NCBI RefSeq assembly: GCF_003265705.1
Contig: NW_020312785.1
Location: 17,248,023 to 17,312,022 of the forward strand
DNA length: 64,000 nt
Direction of reading: 5' to 3'
From: Callorhinus ursinus
Lineage: Eukaryota > Chordata > Mammalia > Carnivora > Otariidae
In this document: piece by piece, positions 1-10,009 of the stretch
How positions within the stretch are numbered: position 1 is the stretch's first letter
Layout: every line of letters starts with the position of its first letter
Position numbers and translations under genes: made by a program
Notes under the pieces: generated by a model
What the model was told of the DNA's origin: nothing
Databases searched by the model: none
Seen by the model: the letters and a program-made list of their open reading frames with translations, nothing else

Positions 1-107
1 TCACAGCTCTTGACAGGTATCCCTCTCCAAACAGCCGTCTCTGTCTCTGGGTTCATAAAATGCTTCTTTTCCTCATCTCTTCAGGACAGCCTTGCTAAGA
101 GCACTGT

Positions 108-525
108 TACAAACTGAATTGTGTCCCCCCAAAATTTATATGTTAAAGCCCTAACCCCCAGTATCTTAGAATGGGACTGTATTTGGAAAGAAGGACTCTA
201 AAGAGGTGATTAAACTAAAATGAGGCCGTCAGGGTGGACCCTAATCCAATCTGACTGGTGGTGGTGGCCTCATAAAAAGAAGAGATCAGGACAGATAAGA
301 GGGACACCACGGATGCAGAGCCATAAAAGAAAGGCCTTGGGAAACACAGGCAGAAAATGGCCATTTGGAAGCCAAGGAGAGAGGCCTCCGGAGAAACAAA
401 CCTTGCAGGCACCTTGATCTTGGACTTCAAGCCTCCAGAACTGTGAGGAAATACATTTCTGTTGCTTAAGCCACCCAATCTGTAGTATTTTCTTATGGTA
501 GTCCCCACAAACTAACACAAGTACC
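108..525 (+). mobile_element. MLT1A-like MaLR LTR
   Basis: A solitary LTR of the mammalian MaLR/MLT1 group. It opens with the recognisable ACTGAATTGTGTCCCCCC block, followed by a 'TATGTTAAAGCCCTAACCCCC' section. It closes with the 'CTTGATCTTGGACTTC..GCCTCCAGAACTGTGAG' and 'TTTCTGTTGCTTAAGCCACCC' blocks that mark the 3' half of MLT1A/B consensus sequences. There is no internal region or second LTR next to it, so this is a recombined solo LTR. The open frames of 65-99 codons on both strands here are LTR sequence, not genes. Subfamily assignment is from memory. Confidence 0.85.
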
Positions 526-660
526 CAAATCCATCTACCACCTGTGGCTTCCCTGCATCCGGATGGCAACTTTGTAAATAATCACTTTGTTACATTGTCT
601 TGAACACCCAGTTAGAGTGGGCCACACAGTTCCTCATTCACCCCTCCATGTATTAGTCCT

Positions 661-695
661 GGGTTGTTTTTGTTGTTGTTGTTGTTGTTGTTAAT
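661..695. repeat. (GTT)n microsatellite
   Basis: A run of about eight GTT units lies between the two MLT1 LTRs of opposite orientation. Confidence 0.9.
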
Positions 696-707
696 TAATG
701 GCGATGA

Positions 708-1070
708 GAGTGTATCAGTTTCTTAGGGCAGATCTGGTAACCAGAAATCTGAAATCAAGATGTCACCAGAGCCTTACTCCCTCGGCGGGGCTCTAGGAGA
801 GAATCCTTCCTTGCCTCTTCCAGCTTCTCCTGGCTCCAGAATTTCCTCGTCGGGCCACCCCAATCTCTGCTCCATTTTCACGTGACCTTCTCCTCTATGT
901 CTTCCCTACCCTTTCTTCGAAGCATGCCTGTTATTGGATTGAGGGCCTACCCTAACTAATCCAACATATTCCCATTAAATATCTTCACCTTAACTCTATC
1001 TGCAAAGATCTGTTTTCTAAAGAAGTTCACATGTACAGGCTCCAGGTAGAAAGATCTTCAGTTTAACGTC
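708..1070 (-). mobile_element. MLT1-type LTR, degraded
   Basis: It reads as reverse-complemented MLT1. 'GTGTATCAGTTTCTTAGGGC' at its left end corresponds to the LTR 3' terminus. This is followed by 'CTGAAATCAAGATGTC', 'CCTTGCCTCTTCCAGCTTCT' and a late 'GGATTGAGGGCCTACCCTAA' block. It is more diverged and more gapped than the LTR at 108-525, so it is probably an older or different subfamily. Confidence 0.7.
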
Positions 1071-1075
1071 CCTCT

Positions 1076-3290
1076 TGTGAAAAATAATTAAGGAAAAGTA
1101 TCATTACTAGAAAGCATAGGATCCCATAAAATTATTATATAATAATTATTATATAATATTTTTAATATATTTATATTGTATAATAATTTATATAAGTAGA
1201 GATAAATACAATGTCCATACATAACTTGCCTTTCTTAAAATAAAGCACTTGGAGCACATAAAAATGCAAACTAAAATAATTTTAATAAATAGAATATGTA
1301 TTTAGCACATTTTAACAAGTGTATGAGAAACCATAGTTATTTAAAAAGACCATCCTGTTGACTCACTCACAGAATATTTTTTATACCTCTAAGTCCAAGA
1401 CATTGTTTTATCAAAAAAATTTTAAAACAGGAATGGTTTTTAAGAATCAATACCATGAAACATAAAATTACAAGAATTAAATTTAGAAGTTCATTTAATA
1501 TAATCATTTATTTTACAGATGAGAACTCCAAATCTCTATTCATAAATCCTTTTACTCTAGGCATGGGTTTTCCTACTCAGATTCCACACTGCACCTTAAC
1601 TCTTTCACATTAACTGTGCTACTTTTTTTTTTCTCAGTTGGGAAAAAAATCAGACACTCATTCCTCTTTCTATAAAGAGAACACTCCTAATTATTCTCTT
1701 TCTATAAAACATGACACTGTCTAAAGGAACAGATATAAACATACAAGCCAAGAATAGATCTCTTAAAACTGTAGTTGGTCAGTTATGACTAGAGAAATGT
1801 ATCTCTAGGTAGTTTTCATATTATTATTCTTTCAAAAGGAATCATTTCTCCCTAAGGACTTACAGTCTAAAGGAATCCTATCAGGTTTTCAAATATCATG
1901 TTGTAAAGACAGATTCTTTTAAAATTTGATCATAGCACTTAATGAACCCATTGTGCACCAATTAGCAGTTCATAAAAATTCTGGTTCTACAATGTCCACG
2001 ACAAGAAACTAACAACTGTATATAGCCTTCGTGTTTTATTTTTATTTCCTCTTTCTCTATGTTAATGCGCCCAATTTATATTCTTTTTTTTTCCCCCTTA
2101 TAGGGACTAAAGAATGCTCTTCTCTAACCTCTGAGATGTTTAGTTTACTTGAGATATGATGATTCTTTAACATTTTAATCAGACACAATCATTTACACCA
2201 CAATGATTTTGAGACGACTAGACATTCCTCAGTACATGAGGAATGTTTAGTATTGCTTCATGACTACCTGACTATGAATAATCATAAGTCCTGCAAATAA
2301 AACCTTTCTTTTCAGTTTTAAGACTTCTTTTGAAGGTAGTTAAGCCTTATAGTGGTCCTTTCAATAAGTAACGTCTTTAAGATATTTTTATTTTTATTGT
2401 ATTTGTATGTGTTCCCTGAACTTTCCTTTCCACCCCAGAAGAATGAGATACCAGCACTAAGCTAGTTTGATGTCTGATGCCTCAAGAAAAGACCAGGCAG
2501 AAAGAAAAAAGTAAAAAGAAATCAAAGCACTTCCTCTTGGGAGGCAGTTAATATTTGGTTTATATTTGATTCATACACAGATTCAGATATTTCTATAGCA
2601 TTCATATTCATCAAAATGCTTGCTGAAAATTGACGCAAATACTGAATATTCCCTGAGTATTTCTGCAGGAGGCTGCAATCCACATCAGGCACTGTGGTGC
2701 AGTGATATTTTTTATGCTTAGTGTGACTTGTGGCTCTCCAGGAAGATGCCAGATGGTGGCGGAGTCATTAATTTTTTTCCAGCTGGACATGTGAGTCAAC
2801 TTCATGCCTGATGCTTTATTTACAAAGAAACAGCTCTGTTTAAGGAATTATTACGAAAGATTTGAAATTACAAGGGCCTTTCTATACAACCATCTATGTA
2901 GGACCAGTGATATCTACACCAAGAATAAATGGACAGCCGTGAATGTCATTAATTCATTGAAAAGTCAAGGATAGAAAAGCCATGAATGAAGCAGTATACC
3001 TTTCCTTTTTTATTACGTAGTAAAGTGAACTTTGCAATGACAAGAGCATAGAACATACTTACTTCTGGAGGTATGAAAAGAAAATGTGCTTAATATCTAA
3101 AGATTTCATATAAAAGCTACATAAATCTTGCTTCTCCTCACTATATTGTGAGGCCAGTGCAAATTTCAGGTAAGAACATTGCAGCTTTCAATATTTGTGA
3201 AACTCACGGTATCAGCACATTTCACAAGTTATGAGTACAGGCATATCTGGCTCGGTGACTTCTACATCATTCCACCAGACCCTGCAAAGA
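1076..3290. other. Unassigned AT-rich stretch
   Basis: No gene or confidently named repeat is seen. It holds an AT-only patch rich in inverted repeats at 1129-1200 and poly-T runs near 1623 and 2082. The one notable reading frame (64 codons, minus strand, 2611-2805) has no recognisable domain. Very old diverged repeats cannot be excluded by eye. Confidence 0.6.
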
Positions 3291-3299
3291 CTCTGTGGC

Positions 3300-3560
3300 T
3301 GGTCTCCCACTTTCCCTCTCAATAATGCCTGCTACTGGCTTTAGATACTTTCTCTGTCTTCCAACACTAATCAAAATTAACAATTCCCTCCTTTTTGCTC
3401 CCACTTCCTTTAAGTCATCAGAAAATAATACACACCTTGAAATAATTTGTTTGTATATCCCTAATTGTTAATTAAGTGTGTCTTTGTATTCCTACCCTTT
3501 AGCTCAATGCCTAACAGACCATAAACTCTCGATAAATTTTACCAAACTGCTGGTAAATCT
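3300..3560 (+). repeat. L2 LINE 3' end (old)
   Basis: It has the layout of an L2 3' terminus: a pyrimidine-rich stretch, then 'GTATTCCTACCCTTTAGC..AATGCCTAACAGACC' and a '..ATAAAT' end. This parallels the L2 pattern 'TATCCCCAGCACCTAGCACAGTGCC'. The copy is strongly diverged. Confidence 0.4.
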
Positions 3561-3790
3561 AACCATGCTGAACCTTATAATTTGTTTTCCTCCAAATGCT
3601 GCCAGTAAGCAGTTTTTGGACCTTGGATGAGTAACTCATTCTCTCTGGAGTAACTTTTAATCAGCAAAGTTAAATATTTTAATTTAAATAATTCCAAGTT
3701 TAGAGTGCCTAAATAAAAAAAATACAAAGCATTAGTCTTACAATTCCAAACTAAATGGACTCTTGGTCTTTGGAAAAACTATTCAAGAAA

Positions 3791-3793
<3 letters not shown>

Positions 3794-3828
<35 letters not shown>
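3794..3828. repeat. (TA)n microsatellite
   Basis: About 17 TA units sit directly after a poly-A run. Likely length-polymorphic. Confidence 0.95.
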
Positions 3829-3829
<1 letters not shown>

Positions 3830-3831
<2 letters not shown>

Positions 3832-4730
3832 TTTTCAAAACCTCAGGGAAAATCTATATCCATAACATGGGTGCTTAAAATCAAAGGTGTAGTGATCATT
3901 ACAGCTAGTGGCTACATACGCACTACTTAGCACCACACGGGAAGGCTAATTGGTTTGGGAAAGCAACATTTGGTCATAACCGCCAAGTGCATATGATATA
4001 TAATGATTAGTGAAACAAACCTAGTGCAGGCTCTCTTCCCACTGTTCAGTTGTAGTTATTAGTGGCTGCCTTCCTCCCCGCCTCCAGCAACATCGATGTC
4101 TCTAGAGCTCCCGAACCCATTTACTTTCCATTCACTGCTTTCCTCACTGCCTGCAGCTGTATTAATACATCCCAGAAGAATTTGTTCCCATCAATTACGG
4201 TAGAAGTTGTAGTCACAGTTCTATGGCACATCAGCACTGCTGCAAGCAGGCAAAAATAATACATTAAATAAAATGAAAACAGACTCAGCTCATGAGTCAT
4301 TGCAGTTAAGAGGCTGAGGTATGGGAAGAGGAGAAAAGTAAAAGGTGCTTCTACTTTACAAGATGAATGATTTGTTACCTAACATTTGCTATACAAAAAG
4401 TATAATAATGATTTCTGGAATAATAAATGCATATAAGGTTAAGCTTTCAGAGTGAGATTTAAGGAGCAAGAAGGACAGGTGTACAACACTGGAGGACTAA
4501 ACTGATTATTCCAAGCTCTTAATTGTGATTCCCCTGAAACTTAGAAGGTTAATTTTCCTCTTAGGAATATCTCGCTAAATGTTTTTTCCTGCTACCAGAA
4601 ATTATTCGTGAAATAAGAAATGCCATGAGTGAAAAACATTATGGTGTTGCTAAGATTTAAGTAATTGTCCTAGAAATAAAAAATAATACTTTTCTACATT
4701 TTTTTATTATGGTAATCCCTTATGACTTAC
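3830..4730. other. Unassigned stretch
   Basis: Mostly unique-looking sequence without a named repeat. An open frame of 65 codons on the plus strand at 4062-4259 has no recognisable domain, no splice-site context I would defend, and no neighbouring exon candidate. I treat it as chance. Confidence 0.5.
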
Positions 4731-4734
4731 AGAG

Positions 4735-4855
4735 ACTCACAGAATTTTAAAGGCGGAAGAAAACCTGGATATCACACAAATACCTCATTTCATTAATGAA
4801 GAAACTGAAATACCGTACCACAGTACTAAGGGGAAATTGAAGCCAATTATAGCAC
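4735..4855 (+). repeat. MIR-like core SINE relic
   Basis: It contains the 'CAGAATTTTAAAGG.GGAAG' to 'CCTCATTTCATTAATGAAGA' and 'AACTGAAAT' order found in MIR3/THER-like elements ('...CTCATTTTACAGATGAGGAAACTGAG...'). It is strongly diverged. Confidence 0.4.
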
Positions 4856-4954
4856 TCTATTTAATACTGTAACCAGTTCATCTTCCCTGAGTACCCCAGA
4901 TTTCCTTTACATTGATCTATTCTTTCTTTTGTTTTTCTAACCTTCTAGCTTCTA

Positions 4955-5140
4955 CTATTTTATTAACTCTAGTTATTTATTGTTTTTTGTCTTCTCCCTC
5001 CCATTATAATGTATCCAGATAGCACATTCTTTTGTCTATTTCGTTCATGGATGTATCCAAAACATCTAGTGTAGCCTGAACACACAGTAAGCATTGAATA
5101 AATATATATGCTGAATAAATAATAAAGGAATGGATAATTG
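4955..5140 (+). repeat. L2 LINE 3' end
   Basis: The terminal L2 pattern is readable: 'TTGTCTATTTCGTTCATGG', then '..ACATCTAGTGTAGCCTGAAC', then 'ACAGTAAGCATTGAATAAAT' and an AATAAA-rich end. This is a typical 3'-end-only fragment. Confidence 0.6.
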
Positions 5141-5367
5141 GAGCAAAAAGTCTGCTAAGGAAGTAGGGAGAGGAATATACTCTCAGGCACATAAGTGGAA
5201 AGACAATTTTACCATTAACAATGGAAGAATTAATATAGGAGTAGTTTTGGCTACAGATGGGGATCTTCATATTTTAATATAAACAAAACTGATAGGTTTT
5301 TATAACCTAATATTATTTTATTCCAAGTGAAGTCATTGGGCAAGAATATCAGCTAAAAGTGAGATGA

Positions 5368-5529
5368 GGGATGCCTGGGTGGCTCAGTCAGTTAAGCATC
5401 TGCCTTCAGCTCAGGTCATGATCCCGAGGTCCCTTGTTCAGAGGGGAGCCTGCTTCTCCCTCTGCCAGCTACTCCACCTGATTGTGCTCTCTCTCTGACA
5501 AATAAATACATCAAATCCTAAAAAAAAAA
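5368..5529 (+). mobile_element. tRNA-derived SINE (SINEC)
   Basis: The SINE head 'ATGCCTGGGTGGCTCAG' is followed by the B-box-containing middle ('GGTCATGATCCCGAGGTCCC'). A CT-rich section and a poly-A tail close it. It is shorter than its relatives because of an internal deletion after 'GTCCCTTGTTCAG'. It is the first of three consecutive SINEs in the same orientation. Confidence 0.93.
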
Positions 5530-5582
5530 TCACGGATGATAACCCTTAAAGACACTGTGAGAAATTAAAATTGCCATCGGGA

Positions 5583-5780
5583 GGGGCGCCTGGGTGGCTC
5601 AATTGGTTAAGCATCTGCCTTTGGTTCAGGTCATGATCTCAGAGTCCTGGGATCGAACCCCACATTGGGCTCTCTGCTCAGTGAGAAGGCTGCTTCTCCC
5701 TCCCACTCTCCTTCTGTGTCCACCCCCCATAAATAAATAAAGTCTTTAAAAATAATAATGACAATAATAATAAATAAAAT
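5583..5780 (+). mobile_element. tRNA-derived SINE with 16 bp TSD
   Basis: A complete SINEC starting GGGGCGCCTGGG. The target-site duplication AAAATTGCCAT(C/T)GGGA is seen at 5567-5582 and 5781-5796, with one mismatch. The tail has expanded into AATAATAAT-type repeats. Confidence 0.96.
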
Positions 5781-5839
5781 AAAATTGCCATTGGGAAAAT
5801 AGAAAGAAAATTCACCAGGTGGCAATCTCTTTGAGAGGG

Positions 5840-6035
5840 GGCTGCCTGGGTGGCTCAGTCAGTTGAGCATCTGCCTTCTTCTCAGGTCATGATCCTGGAG
5901 TCCAGGGATCAAGCCCCATGTTGGGCTCCCTGCTCAGCAAGGAGTATGCTTCTCCCTTTCCCTCTGCTTCTTCTTTTGTTCTTCCTCTTGTTCACTCTCT
6001 CTCAAAATAAATAAAATAAAATCTTCAAAAAAAAT
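5840..6035 (+). mobile_element. tRNA-derived SINE (SINEC)
   Basis: It has the SINE head 'GGCTGCCTGGGTGGCTCAG' and middle 'CATGATCCTGGAGTCC'. A CT-rich block, AAATAAAATAAAATCTTC and poly-A follow. A short possible TSD (TGAGAGG) lies at 5832-5838 and 6042-6048. Confidence 0.92.
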
Positions 6036-6360
6036 AAGCACTGAGAGGATTGAAAAAGACAAATGTAGATGACACCAAATCAAAGTGCTCTTCAGTATTT
6101 TGCTATACAAAACCAACCATTCGGGTATAATTGTACAAAAGGCAGACAATTTGTAGCAACAAAAACTCAGGGCTCAAAACTGAGATATGTATCTATGAAT
6201 CATGGAAGAAAGATGTCAGGAGACATGTTCAACTTCTTTTTTTTTTTTTTTTTTCTTTTTATGAGGATAAGAGTAATGATTTGCAAGCTCTATTCAGGTC
6301 AGAGCAGAAAAACTGGAAGAGCATCCATTAGGCAATCCTTATTCCTTAAAATTCATTTAG

Positions 6361-6395
6361 AGGCACCTGGCTGGTTCAGTCGGTAGACCATGTGA
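6361..6395 (+). mobile_element. 5' half of a SINE split by an L1
   Basis: It reads as a diverged SINE head (GGCACCTGGCTGGTTCAGTC) and stops inside the tRNA-like part exactly where an L1 poly-T begins. The missing 3' half resumes at 7224. See the L1 entry 6396-7213. Confidence 0.85.
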
Positions 6396-6853
6396 TTTTT
6401 TTGTAAGGTAGTTATTTTCTTTATTTTGTTTGTTTGTTTACTTGTTTAAATTCAAGTTAGTTAACATAGTGTAGTACTGGTTTCAGGAGTAGAATTTAGG
6501 GATGCATCATTTACATATAATGCCCAGTGCTCGTCACAGGTGTCCTCCTTAATGCCCATCACCCAATTACCCCATCCCCTCCACCCACTTCCCCACCAGC
6601 AGCCCTCAGTTTGTTCTCTATAATTAAGAGTCTCTTATGGTTTGTCTCCCTCTTTGTTTTTATCTTATTTTATTTTTCCTTCCCTTCCCCTATGTTCATC
6701 TGTTTTGTTTCTTTAATTCCACATATGAGTGAAATCATATGGCATTTGTCTTTCTTTGACTGAGTTATTTTGCTTACCATCATATTCTCTAGCTCCATCC
6801 ATGTTGTTGCAAATGGAAAGATATCATTCTTTTTGATGGCCGAGTAATATTCC

Positions 6854-6886
<33 letters not shown>

Positions 6887-7213
6887 ACATATATATATGC
6901 ACCCACAACTCCTTTATCCATCCGTCAATGGATATTTGGGCTCTTTCCATAATTTGGCTATTGGTGATAATACTTCTATAAACATCAGGGTGCATGTGCC
7001 CCTTCAAGTCAGCATTTTTGTATCCTTTCAATAAATACCTCATAGTGCAATTGCTGGATTGTAGAATAGTTCTATTTTTAAATTTTTGAGGGAACTTCAT
7101 ACTGTTTTCCAGAGTGGTTGCACCAGTTTACATGCCCACCAACAGTGCAAGAGGGTTCCCTTTTCTCCGAGTCCTCACCAACATCTGTTGTTTCCTGAGT
7201 TGTTAATTTTATT
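6396..7213 (-). mobile_element. L1 LINE 3' end, 5'-truncated, inside a SINE
   Basis: This is the reverse complement of an L1 3' UTR plus the C-terminal ORF2 region. It starts with poly-T, then carries 3' UTR blocks ('CATCACCCAATTACCCC'). It then shows antisense ORF2 sequence, including the block that encodes MEYYSAIKK on the minus strand. A (TA)n repeat at about 6858-6885 interrupts that codon region, and the frame has further breaks. The TSD GA(C/G)CATGTGA is at 6386-6395 and 7214-7223. Minus-strand open frames at 6670-6921, 6855-7100 and 7078-7266 are pieces of this dead ORF2. Confidence 0.93.
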
Positions 7214-7223
7214 GAGCATGTGA

Positions 7224-7305
7224 CTCTTGAGCTCAGAGTGATGGGTTCAAGCCCCATGTTGGGCATAGAGCTTACTTTAAAAATAAATAATTAAATAAGA
7301 TTTGT
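7224..7305 (+). mobile_element. 3' half of the split SINE
   Basis: It continues the older SINE type: 'GATGGGTTCAAGCCCCATG', 'TTGGGCATAGAGCTTACTTT' and an AAATAAATAA tail. Together with 6361-6395 it reconstitutes a single insertion of the short SINE subfamily that lacks the long CT-rich tail. Confidence 0.85.
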
Positions 7306-7597
7306 TTAGATTTGTTTTATGGCCATAGGATGTCATCAATTTTGGTAAATACCCCCACAGGCATTTGAAAATAGCATGTATTCTGCAATTTTTTAGTATA
7401 CTGTCTTATATGTACCAATTAGGTCAGTTTGATTAATCTTTAATTCTTCTATGTCTACTTACTTTCTGTCTACTTATCCTGTTATAAAGAAAGGTGAGTA
7501 ATCATCTCCACATATGATACTGGATTTTTTATTACTTCTTTTTCAGGTCTCAATTCTTGCTTCATATATTTTGAAACTATGCTATTAGGTGCTATTG
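7306..7597 (-). mobile_element. Old L1 ORF2 fragment
   Basis: Antisense L1 ORF2 5' region, running between the endonuclease region and the sequence just after it. It contains 'GTATTCTGCAATTTTTT', 'TCTATGTCTACTTAC', 'GTAATCATCTCC' and 'TTGCTTCATATATTTTGAAA'. These match in order the antisense of the ancient mammalian L1 ORF2. It is cut on the right by an LTR-like element. Confidence 0.65.
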
Positions 7598-7950
7598 AAG
7601 TAAGTTACTAGGCCCAAGATGGAGCTGCTCTTGCCCAGGGTGCCAAACCAGCAAAATAAAATTTATATAACTTTAGTGTTCCTGTAAATGCTCTGCTTGA
7701 CCAAAAATGCAGTCTATCCAGTCAGCCAATCCCCAAACACCAAGCCAATTCTAGGCACCATACTTATCCTTATTCCTTCTCACCCCAAATAAGGTTGATT
7801 ACATGGCCCCAGCCGATCAGATATTTTTTGTCTCTTCCATGTTCTTTATTCTTAATCTTATAAAAGCTTCCTGTCCTTTGCCCCATTTTGCAGTTCTCTG
7901 AATGGAGACTGCTTCATGAAGTACTAAATAAAGTTTATTTGTATCATCTA
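7598..7950 (+). mobile_element. Solitary LTR (ERV, family not assigned)
   Basis: The LTR layout is visible. A 5' end of the type 'GGCCCAAGATGGAGCTGCTC' comes first. A TATA-like 'CTTATAAAAGCTTCC' lies near 7858. A downstream 'AATAAA' lies near 7926, followed by a short terminal part. No internal gag/pol/env region or second LTR is adjacent, so this is a solo LTR. Exact ends and target duplication could not be fixed. The class is unknown to me. Confidence 0.6.
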
Positions 7951-7964
7951 AATGGTTTTCATTA

Positions 7965-8150
7965 TTCATTTCTGGGGAGGATTAAATGGGTGAGAGGTAC
8001 TAAGGAGGCCACTTGTGATGAGCACTGGGTGTTGTATGTAAGTGATGAATCACTAAATTCTACACCTGAAACTAATATTACAGTGTGTGTTAGCTAACAG
8101 GAATTTAAATAAAAATTTGGGGGGATAAAAGGAACTGTATTAAAAAAAAT
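7965..8150 (+). mobile_element. L1 3' end, heavily 5'-truncated
   Basis: A carnivoran L1 3' UTR terminus: 'GATGAGCACTGGGTGTTGTA', then 'GATGAATCACTAAATTCTAC' and 'CCTGAAACTAATATTACAG'. A 'GGAATTTAAATAAAAA' end and a poly-A-like tail follow. The 69-codon plus-strand frame at 7888-8097 spans the LTR/L1 boundary and is not a gene. Confidence 0.85.
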
Positions 8151-8152
8151 TG

Positions 8153-8332
8153 TCCAGTCGGTTAAGCATCTGCCTTCAGCTCAAGTCAAGATCTCAGGGT
8201 CCTGAGACCAAGCCCCAAGTCAGGCTCCCTGCTCAGCGGGGAGTCCGCTTCTCCCTCGGCCCCTTTCTCCACTCATTCCCTCTCTTTCTCTCAAAAATAA
8301 ATAAATAAATAAAATCTTAAAAAAATAAATTA
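8153..8332 (+). mobile_element. SINE lacking its 5' end
   Basis: It begins inside the tRNA-like head ('CAGTCGGTTAAGCATCTGCC') directly after the L1 tail. It continues through the CT-rich middle to AATAAATAAATAAAATC and poly-A. The first ~18 bp of the SINE head are missing. Confidence 0.88.
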
Positions 8333-8460
8333 ATAAAATGTCTTCTTTAATCATTTTTTAATAATTTATACAAAATACCATGGAATGGCCCTTTTTATCA
8401 TGTTAAATATATTATTCCTCCTACATATTTATCTCATAAACATTACTACATTTACTACAG

Positions 8461-9560
8461 ATTTATCTCATAAACATTAATCCTAAACAAAATATCCAAT
8501 ATAGCACAAGAGTATACACAAAAGATGATAATATATGGTTTGTTCCAGGAATTACAAGGCAAGTTAACATTCATAAATCATTATTATTTACCATATTAAT
8601 AGAATAACATGTATATTTTAATAGGAACTGAAAATCATTTAACAAAATTTTATACCCATTCGTGATTAAAAACAAACAAAATTGCTTAGCAAAGTAAGAA
8701 TAATATGAAATTTCTTTAACCTGATAAATGGAACCTACAAAAGACCTATAGCTAACTAATATTACGTGATACCAAATATTAAGAGCTTTTCCCATTGACA
8801 TCAAGAATAAAAAAAGAGTGACGTCTGGGTGGCTCAGTCGGTTGAGCGTCCAACTCTTGGTTTCAGCTTAGTCATGATCTCAGGGTCATAAGATCAAGCC
8901 CTGAGCCTTGTGTGGGGCTCAGGCTTGGGCTCAGTAAGAGTCTGCTTGAGATTTTCTCCCTCACCCTTTGCCCCTACCCCTGCTCTCACTCACTCTCTCT
9001 TTCTCTCTCCTTAAAATAAATAAATAAATCTTTTTTAAAAAAAGAGTAAAGAAAAGAATACTCACTATCATCCCTCCTATTATATATTGTGGTGAAGGTT
9101 CTAGCCAGTATAATAAAGAAAAAATACATAAGGATTGAAATAAGGAGAAATAGGCAACCCCAATTAAAAATCTTTTATTTATGAGCAAAATGACATCTTA
9201 TCTAAAATTTATAATTAATGCAAAAGGATGAACATAGGTAAAACAATATTGAAGAATTAAAAAAATAAAAATGTGCACTTGCAAATATTTCATAAACCTG
9301 CAGTCAGTACGACTACATGGTGGTGGCACTAGGTAATTACAGTACAAAATAAATAATGGAAGCAGAATATAGAATATAGAAATAGACAAACACATACACG
9401 ATCACCTTATTTATGTTAAAAGGCCTGTAGTATAATGGGAAGGGGTAATTTGTTTCAATAAATGGTGCTGGTTCAATTAAAAATATAAATAGAAAACATT
9501 ATGGCTTGATCCATACAACATATGATATATAAAAATATACCATACAGTTTGAATTTCTAA
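8461..9560 (+). mobile_element. Old L1 ORF2 fragment split by a SINE
   Basis: It follows the L1 ORF2 reverse-transcriptase region in order. Seen are 'AATCCTAAACAAAATATCC' and 'GGAATTACAAGGCAAGTTAACATT'-type blocks, then 'GAACCTACAAAAGACCTATA'. After the SINE come 'ATCATCCCTCCTATTATA' and 'GGTTCTAGCCAGTATAATAA'. A later piece near 9450 ('TTTCAATAAATGGTGCTGG') is from the ORF2 C-terminal part, so a section in between is missing. It is full of stops and old. Confidence 0.75.
8820..9040 (+). mobile_element. SINE (older long subtype) inside an L1 fragment
   Basis: It starts ACGTCTGGGTGGCTCAG. It has the 'GTCCAACTCTTGGTTTCAGC' middle of the older SINEC subtype, an extended 'GGGCTCAGGCTTGGGCTCAG' duplication and an AAATAAATAAATC tail. 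A-rich direct repeats ending AAAAAGAGT flank it. Confidence 0.92.
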
Positions 9561-9599
9561 ATATATAAAGCATATGGATGAATGAATGAATGAGTAAAT

Positions 9600-10005
9600 A
9601 AAAAAATAGCATATTTCTGAGTGACAAGGAGACAGTTAAGGTTGGAAGCAGGTTGGTAACCTATTGTCACTCTTTAGTGGAGACATTTAAGAAAGAAAGA
9701 GTCTGATCAAATTCCCTTGCAATTAGGGAACAGATGCAACAGATGTATTGTAAAGGCATTGTTTACACTCTTATATTAAATCCAAACCAGAACATGTTCA
9801 AATGCAAGAGATGAAGGGCATTTGGGGGTAGATCTGACAATCTTGGACCCTCCAAAAGACTTGTCATGTCTTTCACTACTGCCTATATCCCCTGAATTAT
9901 TAGTAATTTGGTGCTGGGTAAGATTTTAAAAATTATATTGTATCTGATTTGGCAATTTTATCTTTATTATAGGCAAAGATTTAGTTGACTTGGTAGCAAA
10001 TCCCT
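9600..10005. other. Unassigned stretch
   Basis: No gene or clear repeat. A short (GAAT)n patch at about 9577-9594 borders it. Confidence 0.5.
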
Positions 10006-10009
10006 TCTA

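Noticed and set aside
108..1070. The two MLT1 LTRs as the two ends of one provirus
   Set aside because: They are in opposite orientation, differ in divergence, and nothing viral lies between them.
5368..6035. CRISPR-like array of regularly spaced repeats
   Set aside because: The repeats are dispersed SINEs with separate TSDs in a mammalian genome; spacing and length do not fit.
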